Source of the DNA: Deltaproteobacteria bacterium
GTDB taxonomy: Bacteria > Myxococcota_A > UBA796 > GCA-2862545
Assembly: GCA_006226595.1 (NCBI GenBank)
Contig: SBGP01000091.1
Span: forward strand, 1 to 64,000
Direction of reading: 5' to 3'
DNA: 64,000 nt
Shown here: positions 51,289 through 63,009 of the stretch, piece after piece
Position numbering within the stretch: the stretch's first letter is position 1
Layout: the number at the start of each line of letters is the position of its first letter
The notes under the pieces: model-generated
What the model saw: the letters and a program-made list of their open reading frames with translations, nothing else
Database searches by the model: none
What the model was told of the DNA's origin: nothing
Translations under genes and position numbers: made by a program

Positions 51289-54204
51289 TTGCAGCTCCAG
51301 TCCGGTACCGTCGTGGAGCGCTACACGATCGAGGGCACGCTCGGCAGCGGCGGTATGGCCGTGGTCTACCTCGCACGGCACAACCAGCTCGGCAGCCTGC
51401 ACGCGGTCAAGGTGCTGCAGGTCCTCACCCCGAGCATTCGCGAGCGCCTGCTCCAGGAAGGCCGCGTCCAGGGGGCGATGCGCCACCCGAACATCGTCGC
51501 GGTCACCGACATGGTCGAGGTCGATGGCACGCCGGCCCTGGTCCTCGAGTACGTGCGCGGCCCCAGCCTGTCGCAGCTGCTCGGCAGCCGGCGCCCGAGC
51601 CTGGCCCAGGCCGACGAGCTCGCGCGGGGCATCCTCCGCGGCACCGCCTTCGCCCACAAGCACGGGCTCATCCATCGCGATCTGAAGCCTGGCAACGTGC
51701 TCCTCGCCATCCGCGACGGCGAGCTCGCGCCGAAGATCACGGACTTCGGCCTCGCGAAGATCGTCGAGGGCCCGGTCGGAAGGCACGAGACGCGCACCGG
51801 CGTCGGCCTCGGCACGCCGTCGTACATGGCACCGGAGCAGATCCGCGACGCGGCACACGTGGACCAGCGCGCCGACGTGTTCAGCCTCGGAGCCATTCTC
51901 TTCGAGCTCGTCACCGGGAGGCTGTGCTTCGACGGCAGCGACAAGATGGAGACGTTCCAGAAGATCTGCGACGGGCGGTACCCGAACCCGCGCGGTCTCG
52001 TGCCCGAGCTGCCGGAGCGCATGGCCCGCGCCATCGAGGAAGCGCTGCAGGTCGAGGCCTCCGAGCGTCCGCAGTCGGCCGCCGAGCTCCTGGCCTTGTG
52101 GACCGGTCACGCGGAGGGCCTGACCAGCGACCCCCTGGTCAGCCATCCGGGTGATGCCTGGACCGAGGAGATCCTGCGCTCGGCGGAGGATCTGGCGCCG
52201 ACCGACGAGACGCTGAGCCACCCTCCCCTGCCTTCCGGCGAGCCGACCTACGCGGTGTCGCTGGAGTTCACGCCGGCCCCGGCCCCGAAGGCCTCGTATG
52301 GGCCGCCCTCGCTGGACCAGGGCACGCCGCTCACCCCCGCCGATCCGCTGCAGCTCGAGGTGTCGCTGGCACCCGAAGATCCGCGCCACCAGGTGCTCGG
52401 CGCCGGCCTCGCCGCCGCCGCGATCGGCGCACCCTTCCTGCTCGGCACGCTGATCCTCGTGTTCGGCTCGATGTCGGCGGCGCTCGCCGCGCCCGGCGTG
52501 CCCGCGTTCTTCGGGCTCGCGCTGGCGGGCGTCGCCGCTGCCGGCGCATTCTCGGTACAGCCGCCGAAGAGCCTGGTCGCCTGGCTCGCCGCTCCCGGCA
52601 TCCTTGGGGTGGTCGGCAACCTGATCACGGGCAGCCAGGCGCAGAGCGCCCTCGCCGCCGTGCGCGCCGCAACGGTCGAGGAACGCGCCGCGGTGGCGGC
52701 CGCCGGCGTGGCCCAGGCCCTGTCCGCGGACCTCGCCGCCATGGCGATGGTGACCTTCCTGCTGCTCGCGATCGCCGATGCCGCCGCCATCCACGCGGTG
52801 AGAGCCAAGGGAAGCCTCGGCGACCTGATGGCTCCTCGGCGCCTGGCGACCGCACTCGTTGCGAGCCTGGGAAGCGGTGGCCTGTGGCTGTTCGCGAGCC
52901 ACTTCGACGATGGCCCAGGTCCCTTCGTGATCTTCGCGACGCTGTTCATGTGCGGCCTCGCGTGCGCCGCCATCGCGTTCCCGTCCGTGGACGATAGCGA
53001 CAGCATGTCGCGCAGCCGTGTGCTCGTCGGCATTGGCACGACGGTTGGCGTGATCACCGCCGCCAAGGTGCTCTACCTGCAGCAGGTCGCGTGGCAGTTC
53101 GGCCAGGTCCAGAGCGCCGAGGGCGACCGCCTGCTCATCGCCGAGCAGTTCGCGGAGGCGGTCGGAGCGAACCGCCTCGGCATCGTCGCGATGTGGGGCT
53201 CCGTGGCGCTCATCGTCGGACTGATCCCGCTCACCGGAGTCGGACGCCCGCGGCCGCTTGCCTGGCGCCGCGAGATCGCCATCGGCCTGCTCATCCTCGC
53301 GCCGCTCATCGCATCGAAGTGGGCCGCGGACCGCGCGGTGGGTGCGGGTGGCGCCGAGGTCGTACCCGCCTTCCTCGACCTCGAGACCGACCGGATCCTC
53401 GGGATGCGCCTCACCGACGCCGAGGACCACACCCTGCGCATCAACGCCTTCGACGGGGTGGCTCGCGGGGTGAGCCCCGGTGGCGGCTTCCGCGGCGTCA
53501 CCGTGCTCGAGCCGGGCAAGAGCGGACTCGCGGAGGGCGACGTCATCCTCTCGCTCGAGGACCAGCCCATCGCCGGCGTGCGGCCGATGCTGCGCATGCT
53601 CCGGTCGTGCGCGTGCGGCGATCAGGAGGGCTGCAGCCTGACGGGCTGCCTGTCTCCCGGCGACCGGGTCCAGGTCACGGTGATCCACGGCGAGCGCATG
53701 GAGCAGGCCCGCGTGCCCGTGCTCTTCGGGGAGGAGCTCGTCGACGAGGTCGTCGAGACCCGGCTCTATCCCTTCCCCGGCCTCAGCTTCGTCGCGCCGA
53801 CGGAGTGGAACCCCGCCGCCGACGTGATCGACTTCCTCGACGGCAGCATCCTCCAGGTGCTCGCGAACGGAGACGGGGTCGACCTGGCCCTCGCCGAGTA
53901 CCGCGGAGTGAGCACCGGCGTGCCGACCCTCGACGGCTGGGCCGAGACGCAGCTGGCCGTGCTCGGCGCGGACCCCGCCGACGTCCACAGCGCGCCCGCC
54001 GGCTCGCGGAACATCCTCGGCATCACCAGCGCCGCGAAGGCCGTGACCCTGCGCCGCGACACCGGGCAGGAGTACTGGGAGTTCCATCAGGTGAGCGACG
54101 GCGACCGCCAGCTGTTCGTGCGGGTCGCGATGCCGGTGGGACGCAAGGAGGACCACCTCCCGCACTGGGACAAGCTGCTCGAGACGCTCAGCCGCCGCGA
54201 CTGA
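51289..54204 (+). CDS. Ser/Thr kinase with membrane segments and PDZ-like domain
   Basis: The 971-residue protein probably starts at TTG, because its first residues then match those of the kinase at 63719 (both begin about ten residues before RYT). An intact kinase domain (1-265) has LGSGGMAVVY, K41, HRDLKPGN (HRD 129-131), DFG and MAPEQ. A Pro-rich linker leads to about six membrane segments (375-685), then a PDZ-like domain (about 724-815) with an unusual Cys-rich insert CACGDQEGCSLTGC, and a C-terminal domain of unknown fold. The kinase is cytoplasmic; the PDZ part is likely periplasmic and may sense misfolded or ligand peptides. Confidence 0.9.
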   Translation: MQLQSGTVVERYTIEGTLGSGGMAVVYLARHNQLGSLHAVKVLQVLTPSIRERLLQEGRVQGAMRHPNIVAVTDMVEVDGTPALVLEYVRGPSLSQLLGSRRPSLAQADELARGILRGTAFAHKHGLIHRDLKPGNVLLAIRDGELAPKITDFGLAKIVEGPVGRHETRTGVGLGTPSYMAPEQIRDAAHVDQRADVFSLGAILFELVTGRLCFDGSDKMETFQKICDGRYPNPRGLVPELPERMARAIEEALQVEASERPQSAAELLALWTGHAEGLTSDPLVSHPGDAWTEEILRSAEDLAPTDETLSHPPLPSGEPTYAVSLEFTPAPAPKASYGPPSLDQGTPLTPADPLQLEVSLAPEDPRHQVLGAGLAAAAIGAPFLLGTLILVFGSMSAALAAPGVPAFFGLALAGVAAAGAFSVQPPKSLVAWLAAPGILGVVGNLITGSQAQSALAAVRAATVEERAAVAAAGVAQALSADLAAMAMVTFLLLAIADAAAIHAVRAKGSLGDLMAPRRLATALVASLGSGGLWLFASHFDDGPGPFVIFATLFMCGLACAAIAFPSVDDSDSMSRSRVLVGIGTTVGVITAAKVLYLQQVAWQFGQVQSAEGDRLLIAEQFAEAVGANRLGIVAMWGSVALIVGLIPLTGVGRPRPLAWRREIAIGLLILAPLIASKWAADRAVGAGGAEVVPAFLDLETDRILGMRLTDAEDHTLRINAFDGVARGVSPGGGFRGVTVLEPGKSGLAEGDVILSLEDQPIAGVRPMLRMLRSCACGDQEGCSLTGCLSPGDRVQVTVIHGERMEQARVPVLFGEELVDEVVETRLYPFPGLSFVAPTEWNPAADVIDFLDGSILQVLANGDGVDLALAEYRGVSTGVPTLDGWAETQLAVLGADPADVHSAPAGSRNILGITSAAKAVTLRRDTGQEYWEFHQVSDGDRQLFVRVAMPVGRKEDHLPHWDKLLETLSRRD

Positions 54205-54211
54205 CGCCCGG

Positions 54212-54769
54212 CTAGAAGCCCGCGCCGACGCTCACGCCGCCGAAGCCCAGGATGGGTCCGGTCGCACCGGTCACCACCGGGTTGGCGGGGATCACCGCTG
54301 CGCCGACGTTCAGGTCCATCACCATGTAGGTCTTGCCGGTCCACCACCGGACCTTGCCGGACACGGAGCCCTCGGCGCCGGACGCCTCGACCTGGTCTTC
54401 TTCGCGGGCCTGCCCGAACAGGAAGCCGGCCTGGTCCTGTCCGACCTGGACCTCCGCGAAGCCGAGGCCGACGAGAAGCTCGGCATCGATGCGTCCGTCG
54501 TTTGCCTTCAGCGCTCGCACGCGCGTGCGGTAGTGCGACAGCTCCGGTCCCGTCGGGATGTGCCACAAGTTCGCGCCCGTTCCGCAGCCCTCGAGGGAGA
54601 GCCACGCGAGCGGATAGCCCTCGAGGCACACGACCGGCGCATCGAGCGAGGACACGGTGTCGGCGCCGATCCGAAGGTCGAGGACCGGCCGTCCCGCGAG
54701 CGGACGCGGCACGTAGACCTCGGAGTCGGTGGCTCCGGCAAATGCGGCAAGGGTCAGGAGTGTGAGCAT
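54212..54769 (-). CDS. Small exported protein
   Basis: A 185-residue protein with a signal peptide (MLTLLTLAAFAGA) and GGAGG before the ATG. The mature part is beta-rich, contains two Cys (VCLEGY and EGCGTG) and ends in GVSVGAGF, as do small outer-membrane barrel or periplasmic beta proteins. No family is recognised. It ends seven bases from the kinase-PDZ gene on the opposite strand. Confidence 0.65.
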   Translation of the reverse strand: MLTLLTLAAFAGATDSEVYVPRPLAGRPVLDLRIGADTVSSLDAPVVCLEGYPLAWLSLEGCGTGANLWHIPTGPELSHYRTRVRALKANDGRIDAELLVGLGFAEVQVGQDQAGFLFGQAREEDQVEASGAEGSVSGKVRWWTGKTYMVMDLNVGAAVIPANPVVTGATGPILGFGGVSVGAGF

Positions 54770-54868
54770 GCGCCCTCCTAACCTCGCGGAACAGCCCGCA
54801 CCGTGGCCTCGTGCAAGGTCGGCGTCAGCGGCGCCCGTCGATGGCCGCCATGTGCGAGACTGCCGCTC

Positions 54869-55336
54869 ATGGGCTGGGATGACGTCCGACTCTCACGGTT
54901 TCAGGAACGCCGCGGCACCTCGTGGTGGATGGTCCTGCTCGCGCTGATCGTCGGCGCCGCCGGCGGCTACTACGTGGGCCGCAGGAGCGCAGAGCCACCA
55001 CCGCCTCCGCCGCCAGAACCGTCGACGACCGTGGTCGCCAAGGATGGTCCGCGCACACCCCGAGACCCGCTGCTCGCCGCACTGCACGCGTCGAGCCCGG
55101 TCCAGAGCTGCTTCGCGAAGTACGGAAGCCGCAAGGACGAGCACAAGCACGATGTGATCCAGTTCGCGGTGCTCGTGAACTCGGACGGCAGCGTGGAGTC
55201 GGCGTCGATCACCGCGCCGGGCCGCACGAGCCTGCAGGGGTGCCTGATGGAGGCCGTCGGCCAGACCACCTTCCCGCGACAGCGCGCTCAGCGGGACGTC
55301 GGCCTGCACACCGAGATGGGCAGCTGGTTCCGCTGA
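54869..55336 (+). CDS. Membrane-anchored protein with TonB/AgmX-like domain
   Basis: A 155-residue protein with one membrane segment (about 20-36, MVLLALIVGAAGGYYVG), a Pro-rich stretch (seven Pro in a row) and a periplasmic domain (about 70-155). In it, QFAVLVNSDGSVESASI and LQGCLMEAV resemble the AgmX/PglI or TonB C-terminal fold, also seen in the protein at 40803-42851. Such proteins bridge envelope layers. An ATG 22 codons upstream is open but lacks a ribosome-binding site. Confidence 0.75.
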   Translation: MGWDDVRLSRFQERRGTSWWMVLLALIVGAAGGYYVGRRSAEPPPPPPPEPSTTVVAKDGPRTPRDPLLAALHASSPVQSCFAKYGSRKDEHKHDVIQFAVLVNSDGSVESASITAPGRTSLQGCLMEAVGQTTFPRQRAQRDVGLHTEMGSWFR

Positions 55337-55363
55337 GCATGCGCGCTCAGCGAGGGAGCTGCG

Positions 55364-55945
55364 CTACTCGACGACCTTGAGCAGGTCGTCGGTCGGACGC
55401 TCGTTCAGGCAGGCCTGAATGACCGGCTCGAGCACCGCGTCGATCGCGCGGTCCACGTCGTTCACCCCGTCGGTGCCGGCGACGATCGCCAGGCCCACCG
55501 CCGGGAAGGTGATGCGCGACACGAGCGCGCGGCGCTCCTCGAAGCTGAGGTGCGCGGCCCGCGGCACGGCGGCGAGCATCTCGGCCATGCGGTCGCGGAG
55601 GCGGCGCCACTCGGGACGCTGCTTGTTCGGCTGCGACAGGTAGTCCTGCAGCACCCAGGGCTCGGCGAGCGCCGTCTCGACCAGGGCCTTCACGCCGAGA
55701 CGCATCGGGTTCACGAAGAACTCGGGGTCCTGGAGGGTGACGGCGATGCGACCGGTGACGACCGTGCGGAACAGCTCCTCGCGCAGGGCGGGGATGCCGT
55801 CGAAGTGGGAGTAGAAGACCGCCGTGGACGCACCGAGCTCGTCGGCCAGCTTGCGGGCCGTGACCGCTTCGGCTCCCTCGCGCCGGGCGAGCGCGTGGGC
55901 AGCATTCAAGATCTGTTCGCGGGTGAACTTCGCGGGACGCGCCAA
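55364..55945 (-). CDS. TetR/AcrR family regulator
   Basis: The 193-residue protein has an N-terminal helix-turn-helix (FTREQILNAAHALARREG, with the recognition helix around TAVFYSHFDG) and a ligand-binding helical core with no recognised specificity. It probably represses nearby genes or itself. An inverted repeat CTGAC-AAAC-GTCAG lies 117 bp upstream of its start. Targets cannot be read from the sequence. Confidence 0.88.
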   Translation of the reverse strand: MARPAKFTREQILNAAHALARREGAEAVTARKLADELGASTAVFYSHFDGIPALREELFRTVVTGRIAVTLQDPEFFVNPMRLGVKALVETALAEPWVLQDYLSQPNKQRPEWRRLRDRMAEMLAAVPRAAHLSFEERRALVSRITFPAVGLAIVAGTDGVNDVDRAIDAVLEPVIQACLNERPTDDLLKVVE

Positions 55946-56061
55946 GGCTCAGCTCCTTGCAGGCGCGGCGTATACCTCAACCCTCGGCCGGTCGCGAGTG
56001 CGAGCGAGGTCAACTCGCCGGGCGCATCCTCGTCGAACGGCACCAACGGCCGGGTCATGGC

Positions 56062-56139
56062 CTGACAAACGTCAGCAAATGCGAGGACCGATCGTCACGC
56101 TTCCGGGATCCCGTCACCTTTCCGAGGACCAACCGTCAC
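56062..56139. promoter_or_regulatory. Possible operator cluster upstream of the TetR gene and tRNAs
   Basis: CTGAC-AAAC-GTCAG (56062-56075) is a perfect inverted repeat of the size bound by TetR-type proteins. Next come two near-identical direct repeats, GAGGACCGATCGTCAC (56083-56098) and GAGGACCAACCGTCAC (56124-56139), with a third CGTCAC at 56112-56117. They may be sites of the TetR regulator or of a factor controlling the tRNA promoter. Confidence 0.4.
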
Positions 56140-56186
56140 TTCGCGCGAGGGGCTCCGAAATCGGGAGAAAAAACGCAGCGGCGTTG

Positions 56187-56214
56187 TTGACAGGTACCCG
56201 GGAGCAGTTACTTT
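56187..56214 (+). promoter_or_regulatory. Sigma-70-type promoter of the tRNA unit
   Basis: TTGACA (56187-56192, perfect -35) and TACTTT (56209-56214, weak -10) are separated by 16 bp. Transcription would begin near 56221, about 20 bases before the first tRNA. Confidence 0.65.
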
Positions 56215-56239
56215 CGCACCCGCTCCGGGACGAGATTCC

Positions 56240-56311
56240 GGGCGGATAGCTCAATGGGAGAGCTTCTGGTTTACACCCAGACGGTTGGGGGTTCGAATCC
56301 CTCTCCGCCCA
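56240..56311 (+). tRNA. tRNA-Val (anticodon TAC)
   Basis: The 72-base sequence folds into a complete cloverleaf: acceptor GGGCGGA/TCCGCCC, D stem GCTC/GAGC, anticodon stem TCTGG/CCAGA with loop TTTACAC (anticodon TAC at 56272-56274) and T arm with TTCGAAT. The 3' CCA is not encoded. Confidence 0.95.
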
Positions 56312-56335
56312 CTCTCCCGGCGACACATACGAAAT

Positions 56336-56412
<77 letters not shown>

Positions 56413-56425
56413 TTTCACACGAAAG

Positions 56426-56457
56426 CCCGCCTGACCGATTGGTCAGGCGGGTTTTTT
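56426..56457 (+). terminator. Intrinsic terminator of the tRNA unit
   Basis: CCCGCCTGACC, loop GATT, GGTCAGGCGGG (11 bp, perfect) is followed by six T. It lies 13 bases after the tRNA-Asp gene. Confidence 0.92.
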
Positions 56458-56502
56458 CGTTTCCGCGGGCTATACGCCTATCGCATCCCCCCGGAGCGTC
56501 TC

Positions 56503-57012
56503 GTGACGCGGCTCTACCCCGCCCTCCCCTTCCTTCTCGCCCTGCTCGTCCTCACCACGGCCTCCCAGGCCGGGCGGCCCACCAAGCGCCTGAGTGACGA
56601 AGCCCGCGGCGAGCTGCTGTACGACCGCCACTGCATCCAGTGCCACGGTGAGTTCGGCGCCGGTGACGGCCCGCTCGTCCCCACGCTGGTCAAGCCAGTG
56701 CCCGACCTGCGCACCCAGCTGGTCGAGGCCAACCGGGACCGCCACGTGGTCGTCGTGCTCGACGGCAAGCGCAGCATGCCGAGCTTCCGCAACGCCTTCG
56801 ATCGCTACGACGCCGAGCGGGTGATGCGCCACATGGAGCGGATCGCGGTGCCCGGGTACACGCGCCCCGAGCCCGTCGTCGCCCCCAAGCCGATCCCGGG
56901 TATGCCCGGCGCCAGGAAGGCCGAGGACGACACCGACGAGGCCGAGGGGCAGGAAGCCGGTGACGAGCCCGAGGGCAACGAGCCCGAAGGCAACGAGGAG
57001 GGAGCACCGTGA
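56503..57012 (+). CDS. Cytochrome c, class I-like
   Basis: A 169-residue protein from a GTG preceded by GGAG. It has a signal peptide (LLALLVLTTASQA), one heme-binding CIQCH (about residue 44) and a downstream Met ligand in SMPSF. The last 40 residues are an acidic tail with repeated EGNEP units. It is probably a periplasmic electron carrier, or is membrane-attached through its signal region. The stop overlaps the GTG of uppP, so the two are coupled, although no functional link is clear. Confidence 0.87.
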   Translation: MTRLYPALPFLLALLVLTTASQAGRPTKRLSDEARGELLYDRHCIQCHGEFGAGDGPLVPTLVKPVPDLRTQLVEANRDRHVVVVLDGKRSMPSFRNAFDRYDAERVMRHMERIAVPGYTRPEPVVAPKPIPGMPGARKAEDDTDEAEGQEAGDEPEGNEPEGNEEGAP

Positions 57013-57830
57013 GCAGTACCGCGGGCGCCGCCTTCCTCGGATTCCTGCAGGGCCTCACCGAGTTCCTGCCCGTCTCTTCCTCCGGGCACCTGGTCCTCTT
57101 CCAACAGTTCTTCGAGATCGCCGGCGACGAGGTGCTCTTCGACCTCGTGCTGCACCTCGGCACGCTGATTCCCGTCGTCTACTTCTACCGGGACAGCATC
57201 GCCGAGATCGTGCGCGATGCCGTGTCCGGCGAAGGCCCCCTGCTCGAGCGCAAGGGGGTGCGGCTGGCGCTGTGCATCGTCATCGCGACCATCCCCACGG
57301 GCCTCATCGGCGTGCTGTTCAAGGACCTGTTCGAGCAGCTGTTCCAGACGCCCGCCGTGCTCACCGTGACCTTCGCGATCACCGGCTTGTTGCTGTGGTC
57401 CACCCGCGGCCGCTCCCAGGGCACGATCGACGCGCAGACCCTGACCTACGCCCAGGCGGCGCTGCTCGGACTCGCGCAGGGCATGGCGATCACCCCCGGG
57501 ATCAGCCGCAGCGGCACCACCATCGCCGTGGCGCTGATCCTCGGCCTCACCCCGACGTTCGCGGCACGCTTCAGCTTCCTCATGAGCATTCCGGCCATCC
57601 TCGGCGCCGTGGTGCTCAAGCTCAAGGACGTCGGCGATGCCGCGCCCCCCGACGCGACGCAGCTCGTCGTCGGCGGCCTGGTCGCGCTCGTCAGCGGCTA
57701 CTTCGCGCTCGCGTTCCTCGTGGGCCTGGTGAAGCGCGACGGCCTGTCGCACTTCAGCTGGTACTGCTGGCTGGCGGCCACCGCCTCGGGGCTCATCGCC
57801 TACGCAAAGTATGCGGGCATGCTCGCCTAG
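57009..57830 (+). CDS. uppP: Undecaprenyl-diphosphatase UppP
   Basis: The 273-residue integral membrane enzyme recycles the carrier lipid of cell-wall synthesis by removing one phosphate. It shows the two signature motifs, GLTEFLPVSSSGHL near the N-terminus and PGISRSGTT in the middle, and about eight membrane segments. The GTG start overlaps the cytochrome c stop (GTGA). Its stop shares the four bases CTAG with the stop of the opposing AraC gene. Confidence 0.96.
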   Translation: MSSTAGAAFLGFLQGLTEFLPVSSSGHLVLFQQFFEIAGDEVLFDLVLHLGTLIPVVYFYRDSIAEIVRDAVSGEGPLLERKGVRLALCIVIATIPTGLIGVLFKDLFEQLFQTPAVLTVTFAITGLLLWSTRGRSQGTIDAQTLTYAQAALLGLAQGMAITPGISRSGTTIAVALILGLTPTFAARFSFLMSIPAILGAVVLKLKDVGDAAPPDATQLVVGGLVALVSGYFALAFLVGLVKRDGLSHFSWYCWLAATASGLIAYAKYAGMLA

Positions 57831-58618
57831 CGCTCGCGGACGTACGCACCGGGCGTGAGCCCGACCATGCGCTTGAACTCGCGAGAGAAGTGCGCCTGGT
57901 CGCAGTAGCCGAGGGTCAACGCGAGCTCGGCCAGCGGCGGAGGCACGGGCTGATCGAGGCAGTGCAGGGCCTCGTGCACGCGATGGCGGAGCAGGACCTC
58001 TCGCGGCGTCCACCCGAGGGCATCCATGAACCGGCGCTGCAGCGTGCGCTCGCTCACGCCCAGCGCACCCGCGACCTGGGCCACCCCGAGGTCCACCTCG
58101 CCGTCCATCATGCGCTCGGCGAGGTCCACGAGGGTCGCGAGCTCCGGGTCGAGGGCATCGGGGAGCACGGCGCGCAGCCACTCCTGGACCTCGACCTCCG
58201 CGGGCGCGCCATCGGCGAGTCGTGCGGCCACGTGGTCCACGCCCTCCCCGAACACCCTGCGAGCCGGCCAGCGCTGATCGCGCAGCGCGCGGAGGCTCTC
58301 GCCGAGCACGGGCCGGAACGCGCCCGGTCGGAAGTGCACGCCGAACACGCCGCCCTCCCCCACGAGTTCCCGCCGAAAGCGCGTGGACATGGGCCCATGG
58401 ACCATCGCCTGGCCGTCCTCGAACACCACGTGGACGACCGGATACGGCACGGTGAACTGCACGAAGGGCGCGTCCACCCGCCAGCGCACCCACCACAGGT
58501 GCGAGACCCACGGCGCGAGGCCAGCCCCTGGCGCGATGCGACCATGCTCGAAGGGCCTGGGCACCGCCCTCGGCCGGACGATGCCGCGACCACCACGCGG
58601 ACTGTCGGGTTGATTCAA
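57827..58618 (-). CDS. AraC family transcription regulator
   Basis: A 263-residue protein from TTG, supported by GGAGG five bases upstream. The C-terminal 90 residues are an AraC double helix-turn-helix (ALGVSERTLQRRF and LGYCDQAHFSREFKR). The N-terminal region resembles the DUF6597/cupin-like sensor of this family; the ligand is unknown. It is transcribed towards uppP and away from the GFA gene, which could be a target. Confidence 0.87.
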   Translation of the reverse strand: MNQPDSPRGGRGIVRPRAVPRPFEHGRIAPGAGLAPWVSHLWWVRWRVDAPFVQFTVPYPVVHVVFEDGQAMVHGPMSTRFRRELVGEGGVFGVHFRPGAFRPVLGESLRALRDQRWPARRVFGEGVDHVAARLADGAPAEVEVQEWLRAVLPDALDPELATLVDLAERMMDGEVDLGVAQVAGALGVSERTLQRRFMDALGWTPREVLLRHRVHEALHCLDQPVPPPLAELALTLGYCDQAHFSREFKRMVGLTPGAYVRER

Positions 58619-58676
58619 GACCGCCTCCGCTCCCCGAGTGAGCCTATCCGGGTTCGCCCCTCACCCGGAGAGTCCG

Positions 58677-59033
58677 ATGTCCACGACCCATCACGGCGGC
58701 TGCCACTGCGGCGCCGTGCGCTACACCGTCACCCTGCCCGAGCTCGACAAGGCCTATGCCTGCAACTGCTCGATGTGCCGCCGCGCCGGCTGGCTGCTGG
58801 CCTTCGTGCCGGCGACCGCGTTCACGCTCGACCAGGGCGCGGACGCGCTGGCCGTGTACCGCTTTCACAACCACGTGATCGAGCACCTGTTCTGCAAGCA
58901 CTGCGGCATCAAGTCCTTCGCGAGGGGTCCCGGTCACGACGGGGAACCGTGGGCGACCGTGAACCTGCGCTGCCTCGACGACTTCGACACTCAGGGCCTG
59001 GCCATCGAGCTCTTCGACGGCGCCAGCGTGTGA
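58677..59033 (+). CDS. GFA-family zinc protein
   Basis: The 118-residue protein has the zinc-binding pattern of the glutathione-dependent formaldehyde-activating (GFA/CENP-V) fold: GGCHCGAVRY, CNCSMCRRAG and LFCKHCG. Members bind two zinc ions, and some act on glutathione adducts, but most have unproven activities. The ATG follows GGAG plus 6 bases. It is divergent from the AraC gene, only 58 bp away. Confidence 0.88.
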   Translation: MSTTHHGGCHCGAVRYTVTLPELDKAYACNCSMCRRAGWLLAFVPATAFTLDQGADALAVYRFHNHVIEHLFCKHCGIKSFARGPGHDGEPWATVNLRCLDDFDTQGLAIELFDGASV

Positions 59034-59109
59034 GTGCGCGCCGCCGCTTGCCACACAATCGGTCGTGGGGGACTCTTCGAGCCCACCGCTCCGTGGAGGA
59101 ACAGGCCGC

Positions 59110-59325
59110 ATGCTTCTGTGGTTCGATCAGCTGCCGTGGGCCTTCGTGGTCTTCGCGTGCCTCACGCTGGGGCTCGCGCCATTCAACCCGCCCCACATCG
59201 TCGAGAAGATCGGCATGCTTCGCGAGGGAGAGCTGAAGAAGCCCCTCGACATCTTCGACTTCTTCTTTCACCTCGTGCCGTGGCTGATCCTGGTGGGGAA
59301 GGTCGTCGCCACGCTGATCCGCTAG
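59110..59325 (+). CDS. Small membrane protein
   Basis: A 71-residue protein with two hydrophobic segments (about 10-25 and 52-68) separated by a basic and acidic loop (IVEKIGMLREGELKKPLD). It resembles a conserved family of about 70 residues that is often mislabelled an RND transporter; that comparison is from memory and not verified. GGAGG lies about ten bases before the ATG. The function is unknown. Confidence 0.6.
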   Translation: MLLWFDQLPWAFVVFACLTLGLAPFNPPHIVEKIGMLREGELKKPLDIFDFFFHLVPWLILVGKVVATLIR

Positions 59326-59372
59326 GTCGCGAGCTTTCGCACGACGGTGGCGCGTCGCAGCCGACTGTCGCG

Positions 59373-59945
59373 CTACAGATCGAACGGCGGCTCGTCCTCG
59401 TCGTCCACCGCACTCGCCCACGAGTCCACGTACGCATCGTCGAGCGGAGGGCCATCGTCCAGGGGCGGCATCTCGTAGCTCTGCGCGGCGGGGATCTCGT
59501 CGTCGTAGTCGGACGCTGCCTGGCGCTCCTGGCGTGGAGCCGGCGCGTGGCCGTCCTCCTCCTCGCCGAGTGCCTTGCAGAAGCGAGCGTCGAGCCACAC
59601 GGCGTCCTCCTCGCCCTCGGGAGCGTCGTCGCGAACACCGAGACGCTGGCCCGGGCCGTTCCGGCTCTCGCCGATCCAGAACACGGTGCCGGTGCCCTCG
59701 CGGCCCCGCCACTGGAAGCGCACGCGGTCCCCCTTCTCGAAGGTGTCGCCCGCCTCGGGCTCGGGGGCCGGCCCGCTCGCCTTCTCGCAGTCCTTCTCGG
59801 CGACCCAGTAGGTCTGGCCATCGTCGCCGCGCACGCCGAAGCGCTCGCCCTCGCCCCACTTGTTGGGACCCTTCCAGAAGATCTCGCCGGTCTTGCCCTT
59901 GCCGTTGCGGCCACCGATGATGCGGACCCGCGTTCCCTTGTCCAT
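59373..59945 (-). CDS. Protein with duplicated SH3-like domain and acidic tail
   Basis: The 190-residue protein contains two repeats of about 55 residues: GTRVRIIGGRNGKGKTGEIF ending KDCEK, and GDRVRFQWRGREGTGTVFW ending FCKAL. Each is built like a KOW/CAP-Gly or SH3-type barrel. The tail is Asp-rich and Pro-rich and has no signal. Such duplications usually bind protein or nucleic acid. GGAGG plus 4 bases precedes the ATG. No family name can be given. Confidence 0.72.
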   Translation of the reverse strand: MDKGTRVRIIGGRNGKGKTGEIFWKGPNKWGEGERFGVRGDDGQTYWVAEKDCEKASGPAPEPEAGDTFEKGDRVRFQWRGREGTGTVFWIGESRNGPGQRLGVRDDAPEGEEDAVWLDARFCKALGEEEDGHAPAPRQERQAASDYDDEIPAAQSYEMPPLDDGPPLDDAYVDSWASAVDDEDEPPFDL

Positions 59946-59988
59946 GACGCCTCCGGGCGAGCCCCTTAACGTCCGTGACGCCAGGTGC

Positions 59989-61074
<1,086 letters not shown>

Positions 61075-61156
61075 GAGACCTCCATCGGCATTGTGGCACG
61101 GGCCCGGCGACACATCATGACTCGACGTTGCGCCGTTCGTGCCGACCTTTGCTCGC

Positions 61157-62998
<1,842 letters not shown>

Positions 62999-63009
62999 GT
63001 CGCCAGGCG

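Noticed and set aside
57827-57830. Shared stop bases CTAG of uppP and the AraC gene
   Set aside because: Overlapping convergent stops occur by chance in compact genomes; no function is implied.
61094-61108. Partial sigma-54 site TGGCACG-N4-CGGC before the ABC exporter
   Set aside because: The -12 element has CGGC in place of TTGC, so only the GG and GC anchors match.
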